Assembly (NCBI RefSeq): GCF_001685485.1
Contig: NZ_BDEL01000001.1
Coordinates: 496,001-560,000 of the forward strand
Source: Formosa haliotis
GTDB lineage: Bacteria; Bacteroidota; Bacteroidia; Flavobacteriales; Flavobacteriaceae
Length of the DNA stretch: 64,000 nt
Direction: 5' to 3'
Shown: positions 54,465-63,872 of the stretch, piece after piece
How positions within the stretch are numbered: the stretch's first letter is position 1
How the letters are laid out: each line of letters opens with the position of its first letter
The notes under the pieces: model-generated
The model's database searches: none
What the model was told of the DNA's origin: nothing
The model's input: the letters and a program-made list of their open reading frames with translations, nothing else
Translations under genes and position numbers: made by a program

Positions 54465-55394
54465 TTACTGTTTTATTTTTGAAGCTAATAAATATATTAC
54501 AGCCATCCTAATTGCCACACCATTTTGTACTTGATCTAAAATTATGGCTTGTTTAGAATCGGCAACATCACTCGTAATTTCTACACCACGATTTATAGGT
54601 CCTGGATGCATAATAGTAATTTCTTTGTCTAGACTATCAAGCAACGCTTTATCTACTCCAAACTGTTGAGTATATTCTCTTGTGGATGGGAAATAACTAA
54701 TATCCATACGTTCGTTTTGCACACGAAGCATATTAGCTACATCGCACCATTCTAATGCTTTACGTAAATTTGTTTCAACCTTTACTCCAAGATTATTAAT
54801 GTACTTCGGAATTAATGTTTTTGGTCCACAAACCATAACATTTGCACCTTGAAGTTGTAAGGCGTATATATTTGATAGGGCAACTCTACTGTGTAAAATA
54901 TCGCCTACTATAACCACATTTTTACCTTTGACATCGCCTAATCGTTCGCGTATAGAATACGAATCTAACAAGGCTTGTGTAGGATGTTCGTGGGCACCAT
55001 CGCCGGCATTTACAATACTTGCCTTAACATGTTTAGAAAGAAAAACACAGGCACCAGGGTTTGGATGGCGCATAACAACCATATCTACTTTCATAGATAA
55101 AATATTGTTTACCGTATCTATTAAAGTTTCTCCTTTTTTAACTGAAGATTGTGCTGCAGAAAAATTAATAACATCTGCAGATAATCGTTTTTCTGCCAAT
55201 TCGAAAGACAATTTTGTTCGGGTAGAATTTTCGAAAAACAGATTGGCAATAGTAATATCTCGAAGCGAAGGCACTTTTTTAATCGGCCTATTGATAACTT
55301 CTTTAAAATGATCGGCAGTTTCAAAAATTAACTGAATATCTTCTTTGTTAAGATATTTAATACCTAGTAAGTGGTTTACACTTAATTCGCTCAT
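54465..55394 (-). CDS. pyrB: aspartate carbamoyltransferase catalytic chain
   Basis: PyrB joins carbamoyl phosphate and aspartate, the committed step of pyrimidine synthesis. The 309-residue protein has the carbamoyl-phosphate motif FFENSTRTKLSFE, MRHPNPGA, the HEHPTQALLD loop and the C-terminal MHPGPINRGVEI. Length is normal; no regulatory PyrI gene follows, consistent with the unregulated class. It is six bases after pyrR, in the same operon. Confidence 0.96.
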   Translation of the reverse strand: MSELSVNHLLGIKYLNKEDIQLIFETADHFKEVINRPIKKVPSLRDITIANLFFENSTRTKLSFELAEKRLSADVINFSAAQSSVKKGETLIDTVNNILSMKVDMVVMRHPNPGACVFLSKHVKASIVNAGDGAHEHPTQALLDSYSIRERLGDVKGKNVVIVGDILHSRVALSNIYALQLQGANVMVCGPKTLIPKYINNLGVKVETNLRKALEWCDVANMLRVQNERMDISYFPSTREYTQQFGVDKALLDSLDKEITIMHPGPINRGVEITSDVADSKQAIILDQVQNGVAIRMAVIYLLASKIKQ

Positions 55395-55400
55395 CTTAGT

Positions 55401-55940
55401 CTAATTATTAATTAAATACACGGCGTCTTCCCCATCTTGTTCTTGCCATTGTACTATTACTTTTTCTTTATTTATCGCATCTACTTGTCGCCCTCTATAA
55501 TTAGGCTGAATTGGTAAATGTCTACTAAAACGTCTGTCTATTAACGTTAAAAGTTCTATTTCTTCTGGTCTTCCAAAAGATTGTATTGCAGTAAGGGCTG
55601 CACGTATACTACGGCCAGTATATAACACGTCGTCTATAAACACGACATTTTTATTTTCTACTACAAAATTTATTTCGGTGGTATTGGCCTCCAGAGGTTT
55701 GTCGCTTCTTCTAAAATCGTCACGATAAAAGGTAATATCTAACAGACCTAGTTTAAGATCTTTAATTTTATAATCGTCTTTTAAAATTTGAGCTAACCGC
55801 AGTGCTAGAAATTTTCCTCGAGGTTGTAATCCTATTAAAACGGTATTTGAAAAATCGTTATGTTTTTCAATAAGTTGACAAGCCAATCGATGAAGAATGA
55901 TGTTTACCTCTGTGGCGTTAAGTAACACTTTTTGACTCAT
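55401..55940 (-). CDS. pyrR: bifunctional pyr operon regulator/uracil phosphoribosyltransferase PyrR
   Basis: I start at M6 of the longest frame (MSQKVLLNATEV, 55940), giving 179 residues, the family norm. The PRPP-binding loop is VVFIDDVLYTGRSIRAAL, and ILHRLACQLIEKH and GLQPRGKFLALRLA are typical. In Bacillus PyrR binds leader RNA and attenuates pyr transcription when UMP is high; here it heads pyrR-pyrB-orf-rnz-pdxH. I could not see a clear PyrR binding loop in the short leader (55941-56015), so RNA control is uncertain. Confidence 0.94.
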   Translation of the reverse strand: MSQKVLLNATEVNIILHRLACQLIEKHNDFSNTVLIGLQPRGKFLALRLAQILKDDYKIKDLKLGLLDITFYRDDFRRSDKPLEANTTEINFVVENKNVVFIDDVLYTGRSIRAALTAIQSFGRPEEIELLTLIDRRFSRHLPIQPNYRGRQVDAINKEKVIVQWQEQDGEDAVYLINN

Positions 55941-56015
55941 ATTGTTTTCAAACATATTTGCTAAACAAAGGTAAGGTAAAATTTTAATAATTGGGATTGC
56001 CTTAGAAACAAAACA

Positions 56016-56048
56016 TAAAAAAGCCTTCCAAAATATGGAAGGCTTTTA
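56016..56048. terminator. terminator between rpsA and pyrR
   Basis: AAAAAGCCTTCCA and TGGAAGGCTTTTA form a strong stem with an AAATA loop, 24 bases beyond the restored rpsA stop (56072). On the minus strand it ends the rpsA transcript. Confidence 0.85.
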
Positions 56049-56157
56049 AGTTATAAACAGTTAGAAAAAAATTATTTTCCTTCCATTTTATCTTTAAGAG
56101 CTTGTAAAGCATCGTTAGCATCACCTAAAGTTGGCTTAGCTTCTTGCGCTTGAGCAG

Positions 56158-57900
56158 CTACTTTTTAGCAGCAGCTTTAATATTAGCAATCTCTTCTTCT
56201 TTGAAAGTAGCTGTATGAGAAGCTACTACTCTTTTAAATTCTTTGTTGAATTCAATGATCTTAAATTCTGCAGAATCTCCTTTTCCTAATTTAGAACCAT
56301 CTTCTTTCTCTAAGTGACGAGAAGGAACAAAAGCAACGATATCTTCGTTAAAGTCGATAGTAGCACCTTTATCTACAACATCTGCGATAGCAGCTGTATG
56401 TACAGTACCTACGGCGAATTCAGTTTCATACTTATCCCAAGGATTAGCAGTTGTTTGTTTGTGACCTAAAGATAATTTACGTCCTTCAACATCTAACTCA
56501 AGTACAACAACTTCTAATTTATCTCCAACAGCACAGAATTCTGATGGGTGCTTAATTTTCTTAGTCCAAGATAAATCTGAGATGTAAATTAATCCGTCGA
56601 TACCTTCTTCTAATTCAACAAATACACCAAAGTTTGTAAAGTTACGTACAATACCTGTGTGCTTAGATCCTAATGGATATTTAGTTGTAATATCTGTCCA
56701 TGGGTCTGGAGTTAATTGCTTAATTCCAAGAGACATTTTACGCTCTTCTCTATCTAAAGTTAAGATAACTGCTTCAACCTCGTCTCCTACAGAAACGAAA
56801 TCTTGAGCTGAACGTAAGTGAGTAGACCAAGACATTTCAGAAACGTGAACTAAACCTTCAACACCTTCTGCAACTTCGATAAATGCACCGTAATCTGCGA
56901 TTACAACAACTTTACCTATAACTTTGTCTCCAACTTTAACGTCTTCACCTAAAGCATCCCAAGGGTGTTTAGATAATTGTTTTAAACCTAATTGGATTCT
57001 TGATTTATCTTCATCAAAATCAAGGATTACAACGTTTAATTTTTGATCTAATTCAACAATCTCGTTAGGGTGGTTAATTCTAGACCAAGAAAGGTCTGTA
57101 ATATGAATTAAACCATCTACACCACCAAGATCGATAAAGACACCGTAAGACGTAATATTTTTAACAACACCTTCTAATACTTGTCCTTTTTCTAATTGAC
57201 CAATAATTTCTTTCTTTTGTTCTTCAATATCAGCTTCGATAAGCGCTTTATGAGATACAACAACGTTTTTAAATTCGTGATTAATTTTCACAACTTTAAA
57301 TTCCATTGTTTTGTTTACGTACTGATCGTAATCTCTAATAGGCTTCACATCGATTTGAGAACCTGGTAAGAATGCTTCAATACCAAATACGTCAACGATC
57401 ATACCACCTTTAGTTCTGCATTTTACAAAACCATTAACGATTTCACCAGTTTCGTGAGCCGCGTTAACGCGATCCCAAGCTTTAATTACACGAGCTTTTC
57501 TGTGAGATAATACTAATTGACCAGTTGCGTCTTCACGAACATCAATTAACACTTCTACTTTGTCTCCAACAGCTAGGTTTGGATTGTAACGGAATTCGTT
57601 TAAAGAAATAACACCTTCAGACTTTGCGTTAATGTCGATAATCGCATCACGATCTGTAATATGTACTACAGTTCCTTCTACAACTTCGTCATCTAAAGTG
57701 TCAACAAAATTTTCTGCTACTAATTTTTCAAATTCTTTTAATTGAGAATCTTCAACTTCATCAATACCTTCTTGGTAATTGTGCCAGTTAAAGTCTGCTA
57801 AGAATTTTTCAGGATTTGCTTGAGCTTCAGATACTTTTGGAGCCTCTACAGTTTTTGCTTCAGTTGCTTCAACTTCAGCTTGTTTTGCTTTTTCAGCCAT
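56158..57900 (-). CDS. rpsA: 30S ribosomal protein S1, C-terminal end cut by an apparent frameshift
   Basis: S1 helps the 30S subunit bind mRNA, which matters in Bacteroidota since Shine-Dalgarno sites are rare. The 580-residue frame has an acidic N-terminal extension and six S1 RNA-binding domains (for example GMIVDVFGIEAFLPGSQ, GVFIDLGGVDGLIHITDLSW, GAFIEVAEGVEGLVHVSEMSW, GVFVELEEGIDGLIYISDLSW). As written it stops at TAG after KAAAKK. One extra A in the run at 56162-56166 continues the protein with VAAQAQEAKPTLGDANDALQ to a stop at 56072, giving about 609 residues with the (A/T)LGD...ALQALK-type tail usual in flavobacterial S1. The gene is monocistronic. A -7 box lies at 58067-58074. Confidence 0.93.
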   Translation of the reverse strand: MAEKAKQAEVEATEAKTVEAPKVSEAQANPEKFLADFNWHNYQEGIDEVEDSQLKEFEKLVAENFVDTLDDEVVEGTVVHITDRDAIIDINAKSEGVISLNEFRYNPNLAVGDKVEVLIDVREDATGQLVLSHRKARVIKAWDRVNAAHETGEIVNGFVKCRTKGGMIVDVFGIEAFLPGSQIDVKPIRDYDQYVNKTMEFKVVKINHEFKNVVVSHKALIEADIEEQKKEIIGQLEKGQVLEGVVKNITSYGVFIDLGGVDGLIHITDLSWSRINHPNEIVELDQKLNVVILDFDEDKSRIQLGLKQLSKHPWDALGEDVKVGDKVIGKVVVIADYGAFIEVAEGVEGLVHVSEMSWSTHLRSAQDFVSVGDEVEAVILTLDREERKMSLGIKQLTPDPWTDITTKYPLGSKHTGIVRNFTNFGVFVELEEGIDGLIYISDLSWTKKIKHPSEFCAVGDKLEVVVLELDVEGRKLSLGHKQTTANPWDKYETEFAVGTVHTAAIADVVDKGATIDFNEDIVAFVPSRHLEKEDGSKLGKGDSAEFKIIEFNKEFKRVVASHTATFKEEEIANIKAAAKK

Positions 57901-58066
57901 TTAAATAAAATTAATAATGTTTGTGTTACTTTTCTATAAGGTAACCACCCACATTATGTTTTGTATCCTGTCTGTTCTTGGAAGATTTATGCGACAAACA
58001 CACAGAAGTGTTATATATAATTTAGTTTCATTCCTTTTATCTTTCCAATTGTCGCTAAAAGGAGTG

Positions 58067-58074
58067 CAAAATTA
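58067..58074 (-). promoter_or_regulatory. -7 promoter box upstream of rpsA
   Basis: On the minus strand TAATTTTG matches TAnnTTTG exactly, about 167 bases before the rpsA start, leaving a long 5' leader. This is within the 321-base spacer 57901-58221, in which I see no gene; the leader may carry autoregulation by S1. Confidence 0.45.
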
Positions 58075-58221
58075 ATTATATTTTTTTAAATAGCCTAATA
58101 ATTATAATTTAAATTAATCTACTGAAAACAAGCACATTAATTCTTTAAAGGAAATCCTTTAAAATGTGAGATAAGTCTTGAAGAAAATTAATATCTTGTA
58201 GTCACAAAAAATAAATTTAAT

Positions 58222-58602
58222 ATGACAGCAAAAGCAAAATATCAAGACGTACTTGATTTGGGAGAATCACTTAAAATTCAGAACGGCGATGTTTCTGAAG
58301 AAAATGGGGTTTTAAAAGTGAAAGGTATGGCTAAAACACAATACGAAAAGAACCTACTTTGGGACAAAATTAAGGCTATTGGCGGAGAACATCCTACCGA
58401 CATTAAGGCTAATATTACAGTTGAAGACACTAGTGTTTTTCATAGACATATTGTAAAAAGCGGAGAAACCTTAGGAAAAATTGCCAAACAATATTATGGC
58501 GACGCTTCTAAATATCAAGCCATTTTTGAAGCTAATACAGATAAACTTAAAAATCCGGATCTTATTCATCCGAATCAAGAATTAGTGATTCCTAATTTAT
58601 AA
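58222..58602 (+). CDS. LysM-domain protein with BON-like N-terminus
   Basis: The 126-residue protein has a small N-terminal alpha/beta part (about 1-70, similar to BON, as in YgaU/Kbp) and a C-terminal LysM domain (about 74-124; HIVKSGETLGKIAKQYYGDASKYQAI and NPDLIHPNQELVIP). No signal peptide is present, in line with YgaU (K+-binding protein Kbp), which is cytosolic. It could bind peptidoglycan or K+; the Kbp resemblance is by domain order. It is a single gene. Confidence 0.9.
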   Translation: MTAKAKYQDVLDLGESLKIQNGDVSEENGVLKVKGMAKTQYEKNLLWDKIKAIGGEHPTDIKANITVEDTSVFHRHIVKSGETLGKIAKQYYGDASKYQAIFEANTDKLKNPDLIHPNQELVIPNL

Positions 58603-58620
58603 GACAAAACAATTTAAACA

Positions 58621-58724
58621 AGGGGCTGTTTAAAAAGTTAAATTCTCTACCACATGCTAAGTATGTGATAACATTCTAAATTACATATAGAATGAGAGTT
58701 GTTTACTTTTTGGACAGCTTTTTT
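58621..58724. repeat. nested inverted-repeat element (copy 3), terminator-like
   Basis: Outer arms GGGGCTGTTTAAAAAGTTAA and TTTACTTTTTGGACAGCTTT pair well and match the outer arms of the element at 50876-50963. The inside differs: two small hairpins (CACATGC/GTATGTG and CATTCTA/TAGAATG) replace the GTCATTCTGAA unit. It lies between the convergent LysM gene and cmk and fills the whole spacer. Confidence 0.75.
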
Positions 58725-59414
58725 TTATGCCTTTAAAATAGTTTGAACCTGCTGTAATATAAAGTCTAATTGTTCTTGTATGGTTAAATTAGAATTATCT
58801 ATAGCAATGGCATCTTCTGCTTTATATAAAGGTGAATCTTTACGCGTGCTATCTAAATGATCGCGTTTTTGTACATTTTCTAAAACATCCTGATATGAAA
58901 CTGTTTCTCCACGGTCTGACAATTCTTTAAATCGTCTTGCCGCTCGTGTATCGGCCGAAGCTGACATAAAAATTTTAAGTTCGGCATCTGGAAATACTAC
59001 AGTTCCAATATCACGGCCATCCATAACAACCGCTTTATGTTTCCCTATTTCTTTTTGAATTTTAACCAATTGCGCACGAACTTCAGGAATCGCAGCAATG
59101 GTACTCACCAAATTTGAAACCTCTAAGGTTCTTATATCTCGCTCAATGTTTTCGTCGTTTAAATAGACTTCTGCAAAACCCAATTCGTCATTAAACTTAA
59201 ATGATACTTTTGCATTGGGTAGTTCTGCAATTAGCTTGTCTTTAGAGAAATGATTGTTAGAAATCATATCATTTTGCATAGCAAAAAAAGTAATAGCCCG
59301 ATACATGGCTCCAGAATCTACATACACATAACCCAAGGCTTTAGCGACTAACTTAGCAACTGTGCTTTTTCCTGTAGATGAAAATCCATCAATAGCAATC
59401 GTAATTTGTTTCAT
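58725..59414 (-). CDS. cmk: (d)CMP kinase
   Basis: Cytidylate kinase phosphorylates CMP and dCMP. The 229-residue protein has the P-loop DGFSSTGKST at 9-18, the CMP-binding segment DSGAMYRAIT, VVMDGRDIGTVVFPDA and RAARRFKEL in the lid. Length is normal. Its start overlaps the stop of porQ by one base (TAATG), so the two are translationally coupled, although the functions are unrelated. Confidence 0.96.
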   Translation of the reverse strand: MKQITIAIDGFSSTGKSTVAKLVAKALGYVYVDSGAMYRAITFFAMQNDMISNNHFSKDKLIAELPNAKVSFKFNDELGFAEVYLNDENIERDIRTLEVSNLVSTIAAIPEVRAQLVKIQKEIGKHKAVVMDGRDIGTVVFPDAELKIFMSASADTRAARRFKELSDRGETVSYQDVLENVQKRDHLDSTRKDSPLYKAEDAIAIDNSNLTIQEQLDFILQQVQTILKA

Positions 59415-60433
59415 TATTTTAAGTCTATATTAATTCCGAAAAAGCTAGAACTCGCTGCACTAGAGTATCTGGCATAGGTATAACTAAATCGCATTCTATT
59501 CATTTTAATTCCAATTCCAGCAGAAAGTCCAGAGAAATTTCTTTCATCAACAATACGTAGCTCCTCACCTCTTCTAAAACTGTATCCCAATCGGATATTA
59601 AATCCGCTATCTGGAAAAAGCTCTGCACCTACAATGGTATGTCGAAACACATTTTTTAAAAACCCGACATCTTCAGAAGTTTGATTGCCTTCTAAATCGG
59701 TTTCATCGCGGGCAGGATTAGCGACCGCAATAGGCCATTGTTGTAAATTCTCGAAAGTTACATGCCAACGGATGGGTACGTTTTCTAATTTTTGAGAGAA
59801 TCCTAAATCAATTTCTAAAGGTAATGGCTCATGCTGCCCAGCGTAAGTGGTAATTTGAGTTCCTAAATTTCTCACCACCAGAGCTGCATTAAAATCAATA
59901 TCTTCATTGATATAAATTACACCAAAATCGAAGGCTGCTCCAAACGACGTGTATTGCTCTAATTTAGACGTGATTAGTTTTAAATTAGCGCCTACATAAA
60001 AGTCTGAAATCCCTACTCGTAACGCGTAACCTAAAGATAACGCAGATTCTCCTCCGCTAAACTCTCCAGTTTCATTTCCATCTTCATCATAGCCGTCAAA
60101 CTGACCATAATTAACGTATGTAACACCAGCATGAAAGGTTTGTCTACGTCTGTCGTAAGTATGAGCAAACGCCGCCGTACCATAACTAATTACACCTAAA
60201 TGACTGGTGTAATTTAAGGCTAACTGATTATCCATTTCATAATTAATAGTCGCCGGGTTGTATAAGGCTTGGGTAACATCGTAATCGACATTGGTAATCA
60301 CTTTTCCCCCTAAAGCTGCTTGTCGTGGCGAAGACACTAAATTTAAGAATTGGTAAGTCGATTCGCCTCCCAATTGAGCAGACGCCACATAACTACAACA
60401 ACCCATAAAAAATAATGCTAATTTTCGCCTCAT
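59414..60433 (-). CDS. porQ: type IX secretion system protein PorQ
   Basis: PorQ is an outer-membrane beta-barrel of the type IX secretion apparatus, specific to Bacteroidota. The 339-residue protein has a signal peptide (MRRKLALFFMGCCSYVASAQ), the motif QFLNLVSSPRQAALGGK, barrel strands with alternating hydrophobics (GISDFYVGANLKLI, GFNIRLGYSFRRGEELR), and a terminal strand ending FFGINIDLK. This is a gliding or cargo-secretion marker. It is followed by cmk with a one-base overlap. Confidence 0.93.
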   Translation of the reverse strand: MRRKLALFFMGCCSYVASAQLGGESTYQFLNLVSSPRQAALGGKVITNVDYDVTQALYNPATINYEMDNQLALNYTSHLGVISYGTAAFAHTYDRRRQTFHAGVTYVNYGQFDGYDEDGNETGEFSGGESALSLGYALRVGISDFYVGANLKLITSKLEQYTSFGAAFDFGVIYINEDIDFNAALVVRNLGTQITTYAGQHEPLPLEIDLGFSQKLENVPIRWHVTFENLQQWPIAVANPARDETDLEGNQTSEDVGFLKNVFRHTIVGAELFPDSGFNIRLGYSFRRGEELRIVDERNFSGLSAGIGIKMNRMRFSYTYARYSSAASSSFFGINIDLK

Positions 60434-60537
60434 ACGGATGCAAATTAAATAAATCTTAAGTTTAAAACGCCTATTTCTTAATTATATTTTTAGGGATTTA
60501 CAATGTTTTGTAATTGTTGACTTTACCTTCGAAAAAC

Positions 60538-60580
60538 AAAAAATGCATCAAAAACAAAGTTGTTTTATGATGCATTTAAA
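60538..60580 (-). terminator. terminator after lon
   Basis: AAATGCATCA and TGATGCATTT form a stem extended by an inner AAAACA/TGTTTT pairing. On the minus strand a run of six T follows. It ends the lon transcript before porQ. Confidence 0.78.
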
Positions 60581-60607
60581 AGTTTAAGATTATATTTTAA
60601 ACTAAAA

Positions 60608-63058
60608 TTATAAGGTTTTAGCGTTTTTTACTTTCTCCTTTGTAAGTGCAATTTTCAAGACATCGCTCATCTCGGAAACATAATGGAACGTTAATCCTTT
60701 TAAATATTCTGGTTTTATTTCTTCAATATCTCTTCTATTATCCTCACACAGCATAATTTCTTTGATACGTGCACGTTTAGCCGCAAGAATTTTTTCTTTA
60801 ATTCCGCCAACAGGTAATACTTTACCACGAAGTGTAATCTCGCCTGTCATAGCTAAACTTTTCTTTACTTTTCGTTGTGTAAATAAAGACACTAAAGAAG
60901 TTAACATGGTAACCCCAGCACTTGGCCCATCTTTAGGCGTTGCTCCTTCTGGTACGTGAATATGTACATTATATTTATCGAATACATCCGGATTTAAATC
61001 TAGTTCCTCTGCATTTGCTTTTATATACTCCATAGCAATGGTTGCAGATTCCTTCATTACTTTTCCTAAGTTTCCGGTAATGGTTAAATTTCCTTTTCCT
61101 TTAGAAAGTATAGATTCTATAAATAAAATATCTCCACCAACACGTGTCCAAGCTAAGCCTGTAACCACACCAGCAACATTGTTATTTTCGTATTTATCGC
61201 GTTCTAATTTTGGTCCGCCTAATACTTCAATAATATCTTCGTTGGTTACTTTTATATTATAGGTCTCCTCCATGGCAATATTTTTTGCCGCATGACGTAC
61301 CATTTTGGCAATTTGCTTTTCTAGGCCACGAACTCCAGATTCTCTGGTATAACCTTCAACTATTTTCTCTAGTTGTGCTTTAGCAATTTTTAAATCTTTA
61401 TCGCTTAAACCGTGTTCTTTTAACTGCTTTGGCACCAAATGGCGTTTAGCAATCTCCACCTTCTCTTCTATAGTATAACCAGTAACATTAATAACTTCCA
61501 TACGGTCTAATAATGCCGGTTGTATAGTATTTAAACTGTTAGAGGTCGCTACAAACATCACCTTAGATAAATCGTAGCCTAATTCAAGGAAATTATCGTG
61601 AAACTCGCTATTTTGCTCCGGATCTAATACTTCTAATAAGGCAGAAGATGGATCTCCTTGATTAGAATTCGACAATTTATCTATTTCGTCTAATACAAAT
61701 ACCGGATTAGAAGTCCCTGCCTTTTTAAGACTCTGAATAATACGTCCTGGCATAGCCCCTATATAGGTTTTTCTATGTCCGCGAATTTCTGCTTCATCGC
61801 GTAATCCACCTAAAGATACGCGTACATACTCTCTTCCTAAGGCCTCGGCAATCGACTTTCCTAAAGAAGTCTTACCAACTCCTGGAGGTCCGTAAAGACA
61901 TAAAATTGGAGATTTCATATCGTTACGTAATTTTAATACCGCTAAGTATTCTATAATACGACGTTTTACATCCTCTAAACCGTAATGATCGCGATCTAGA
62001 ATACGTTGTGCACGTTTTAAATCGAATTTATCTTTACTAAATTTCTCCCAGGGTAAATCTAGAAACAAATCTAAATAATTACGCTGAATAGAATATTCGG
62101 CCACTTGCGGATTCATACGTTGCATTTTTGCAATTTCTTTTTCGAAATGCTTAGCAACATCTTTGCTCCATTTTTTCTTTTTTGCACGCGCTTTCATTTC
62201 TTCTATCTCCTCTTCATAACTCACGCCACCCAATTCTTCTTGAATGGTTTTCATTTGTTGATGTAAAAAATATTCACGTTGTTGCTGATTCATATCACTC
62301 TGAACTTTCAACTGGATGTCGTTTTTAAGTTCAAGTTTCTGAAATTCAACATTCATATAACGCAAGGTCTCCAAAGCACGTTCTTTAAGATCGTTAGTTT
62401 CTAATAGACTTTGTTTTTCCTGAACCGTTAAATTCATATTAGAAGACACAAAATTGATTAGAAACGAATTGCTCTCAATATTTTTAATGGCAAACGAGGC
62501 TTCAGAAGGAATACTTGGACTCTCTTTAATTATTTGAAGCGATAATTCTTTAATAGAGTCGATAATCGCTGCAAATTCTACATTCTTCCTTGCAGGTCTT
62601 TCTTCAGGAACTTCTGCAATGGTAGCTGTTAAATAGGGTTCTTCGGTAATAACTTCGTTTACTTTAAAACGTTTTTTACCCTGAATTATAACTGTGGTAT
62701 TACCATCGGGCATTTTTAAAACACGTAAAATGCGCGCAACTGTACCCGTTTTATAAATATCATTTGAAGAAGGATCTTCAATAGTTTCATCTTTTTGAGA
62801 CACTACACCTATAACTTTTCCTCCTTTATTCGCGTCATTTATAAGTTTAATCGATTTGTCTCTACCTGCAGTAATAGGAATTACCACTCCTGGAAACAAC
62901 ACGGTATTACGTAACGAAAGTATAGGTAATGTTTCAGGAAGTTCCTCTTTATTTATTTCTTCTTCGTCCTCTGGGGTCATTAAAGGAATTAACTCTGAAT
63001 TTTCATCAAATTCCTGCAATGACAAACTGTCAAGACTTAACAAATTAGATTTTTTCAT
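60608..63058 (-). CDS. lon: ATP-dependent protease Lon
   Basis: Lon degrades misfolded and regulatory proteins. The 816-residue protein has the N-terminal LAN domain (about 40-245; [19 protein letters not shown]), the AAA+ ATPase (Walker A GPPGVGKT at 390-397, FVLDEIDKL) and the serine-lysine protease domain with S713 in DGPSAG and K756. Length is typical. Monocistronic, divergent from the ECF sigma gene with a 247-base spacer. Heat-shock control is usual for lon; I see no confident operator. Confidence 0.97.
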   Translation of the reverse strand: MKKSNLLSLDSLSLQEFDENSELIPLMTPEDEEEINKEELPETLPILSLRNTVLFPGVVIPITAGRDKSIKLINDANKGGKVIGVVSQKDETIEDPSSNDIYKTGTVARILRVLKMPDGNTTVIIQGKKRFKVNEVITEEPYLTATIAEVPEERPARKNVEFAAIIDSIKELSLQIIKESPSIPSEASFAIKNIESNSFLINFVSSNMNLTVQEKQSLLETNDLKERALETLRYMNVEFQKLELKNDIQLKVQSDMNQQQREYFLHQQMKTIQEELGGVSYEEEIEEMKARAKKKKWSKDVAKHFEKEIAKMQRMNPQVAEYSIQRNYLDLFLDLPWEKFSKDKFDLKRAQRILDRDHYGLEDVKRRIIEYLAVLKLRNDMKSPILCLYGPPGVGKTSLGKSIAEALGREYVRVSLGGLRDEAEIRGHRKTYIGAMPGRIIQSLKKAGTSNPVFVLDEIDKLSNSNQGDPSSALLEVLDPEQNSEFHDNFLELGYDLSKVMFVATSNSLNTIQPALLDRMEVINVTGYTIEEKVEIAKRHLVPKQLKEHGLSDKDLKIAKAQLEKIVEGYTRESGVRGLEKQIAKMVRHAAKNIAMEETYNIKVTNEDIIEVLGGPKLERDKYENNNVAGVVTGLAWTRVGGDILFIESILSKGKGNLTITGNLGKVMKESATIAMEYIKANAEELDLNPDVFDKYNVHIHVPEGATPKDGPSAGVTMLTSLVSLFTQRKVKKSLAMTGEITLRGKVLPVGGIKEKILAAKRARIKEIMLCEDNRRDIEEIKPEYLKGLTFHYVSEMSDVLKIALTKEKVKNAKTL

Positions 63059-63305
63059 ATATATATTTAAGTCAATCTGTCATTATTAATGGTAATTCAC
63101 AGATTGTTTTGTTTTAATTATTTCTATTACAAGCTATTATTTAATTCAAAATTAGCTTATTACCACTACATTTTTAAACATAGGTAATATCTATTTTTCA
63201 ATTAATATGCCAAGCTAATAATATTATTAAAAACTTTGCTCTTAAAACTGTAACAATAAAGTAATACCTTCATCTATATAATAAACCATTAGTCATTTTT
63301 TGTAA

Positions 63306-63860
63306 TTGTCAATAACAAATCAACATATCGATACGCTTATAGAGCATTGTAAAACAGGAAACCAATCGGCCCAATTGGAAGTTTACAATAGGTACTATAA
63401 AGCGATGTATAATACCTCTTTCAGAATTGTAAAAAACAGTTTTGAAGCCGAAGACATTATGCAAGATTCGTTTTTAACGGCATTTACAAAACTAGAAACG
63501 CTTAAAGATGTAAAAACCTTTGGAGCTTGGCTAAAACGTATAGTAATTAATAATAGTATTCAGCATTTTAACAAAAATAGTAAATATGAAGATGTCCCTT
63601 ACGACACAGTAATGTATAAAATTGAAGACACTTATGTTGACGATAATCAAGATGAAACTTCAAAACAACGAGCAAAATTTGTTTTAGATGGCATGAATAC
63701 TTTAAAAGATAATTACAGAATTGCGCTCACTTTACATTTAATTGAAGGCTACGATTACGAAGAAATTTCTAGCATTATGAATGTGAGTTATGCCAATTGT
63801 AGAACTACAATTTCTAGAGCCAAAGAAAGTTTAAGACAAAAATTACAAAAAGTCGTTTAA
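63306..63860 (+). CDS. ECF-type RNA polymerase sigma factor
   Basis: The 184-residue protein has sigma region 2 (about 20-90; FRIVKNSFEAEDIMQDSFLTAFTKL) and region 4 (about 125-180; LIEGYDYEEISSIMNVSYANCRTTISRAKESLRQKL). The start is TTG, giving MSITNQHID; no ATG is available in frame upstream. The next gene follows 12 bases downstream and is probably its partner or anti-sigma factor. Target promoters cannot be read. Confidence 0.93.
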   Translation: MSITNQHIDTLIEHCKTGNQSAQLEVYNRYYKAMYNTSFRIVKNSFEAEDIMQDSFLTAFTKLETLKDVKTFGAWLKRIVINNSIQHFNKNSKYEDVPYDTVMYKIEDTYVDDNQDETSKQRAKFVLDGMNTLKDNYRIALTLHLIEGYDYEEISSIMNVSYANCRTTISRAKESLRQKLQKVV

Positions 63861-63872
63861 AAATATAAGATT

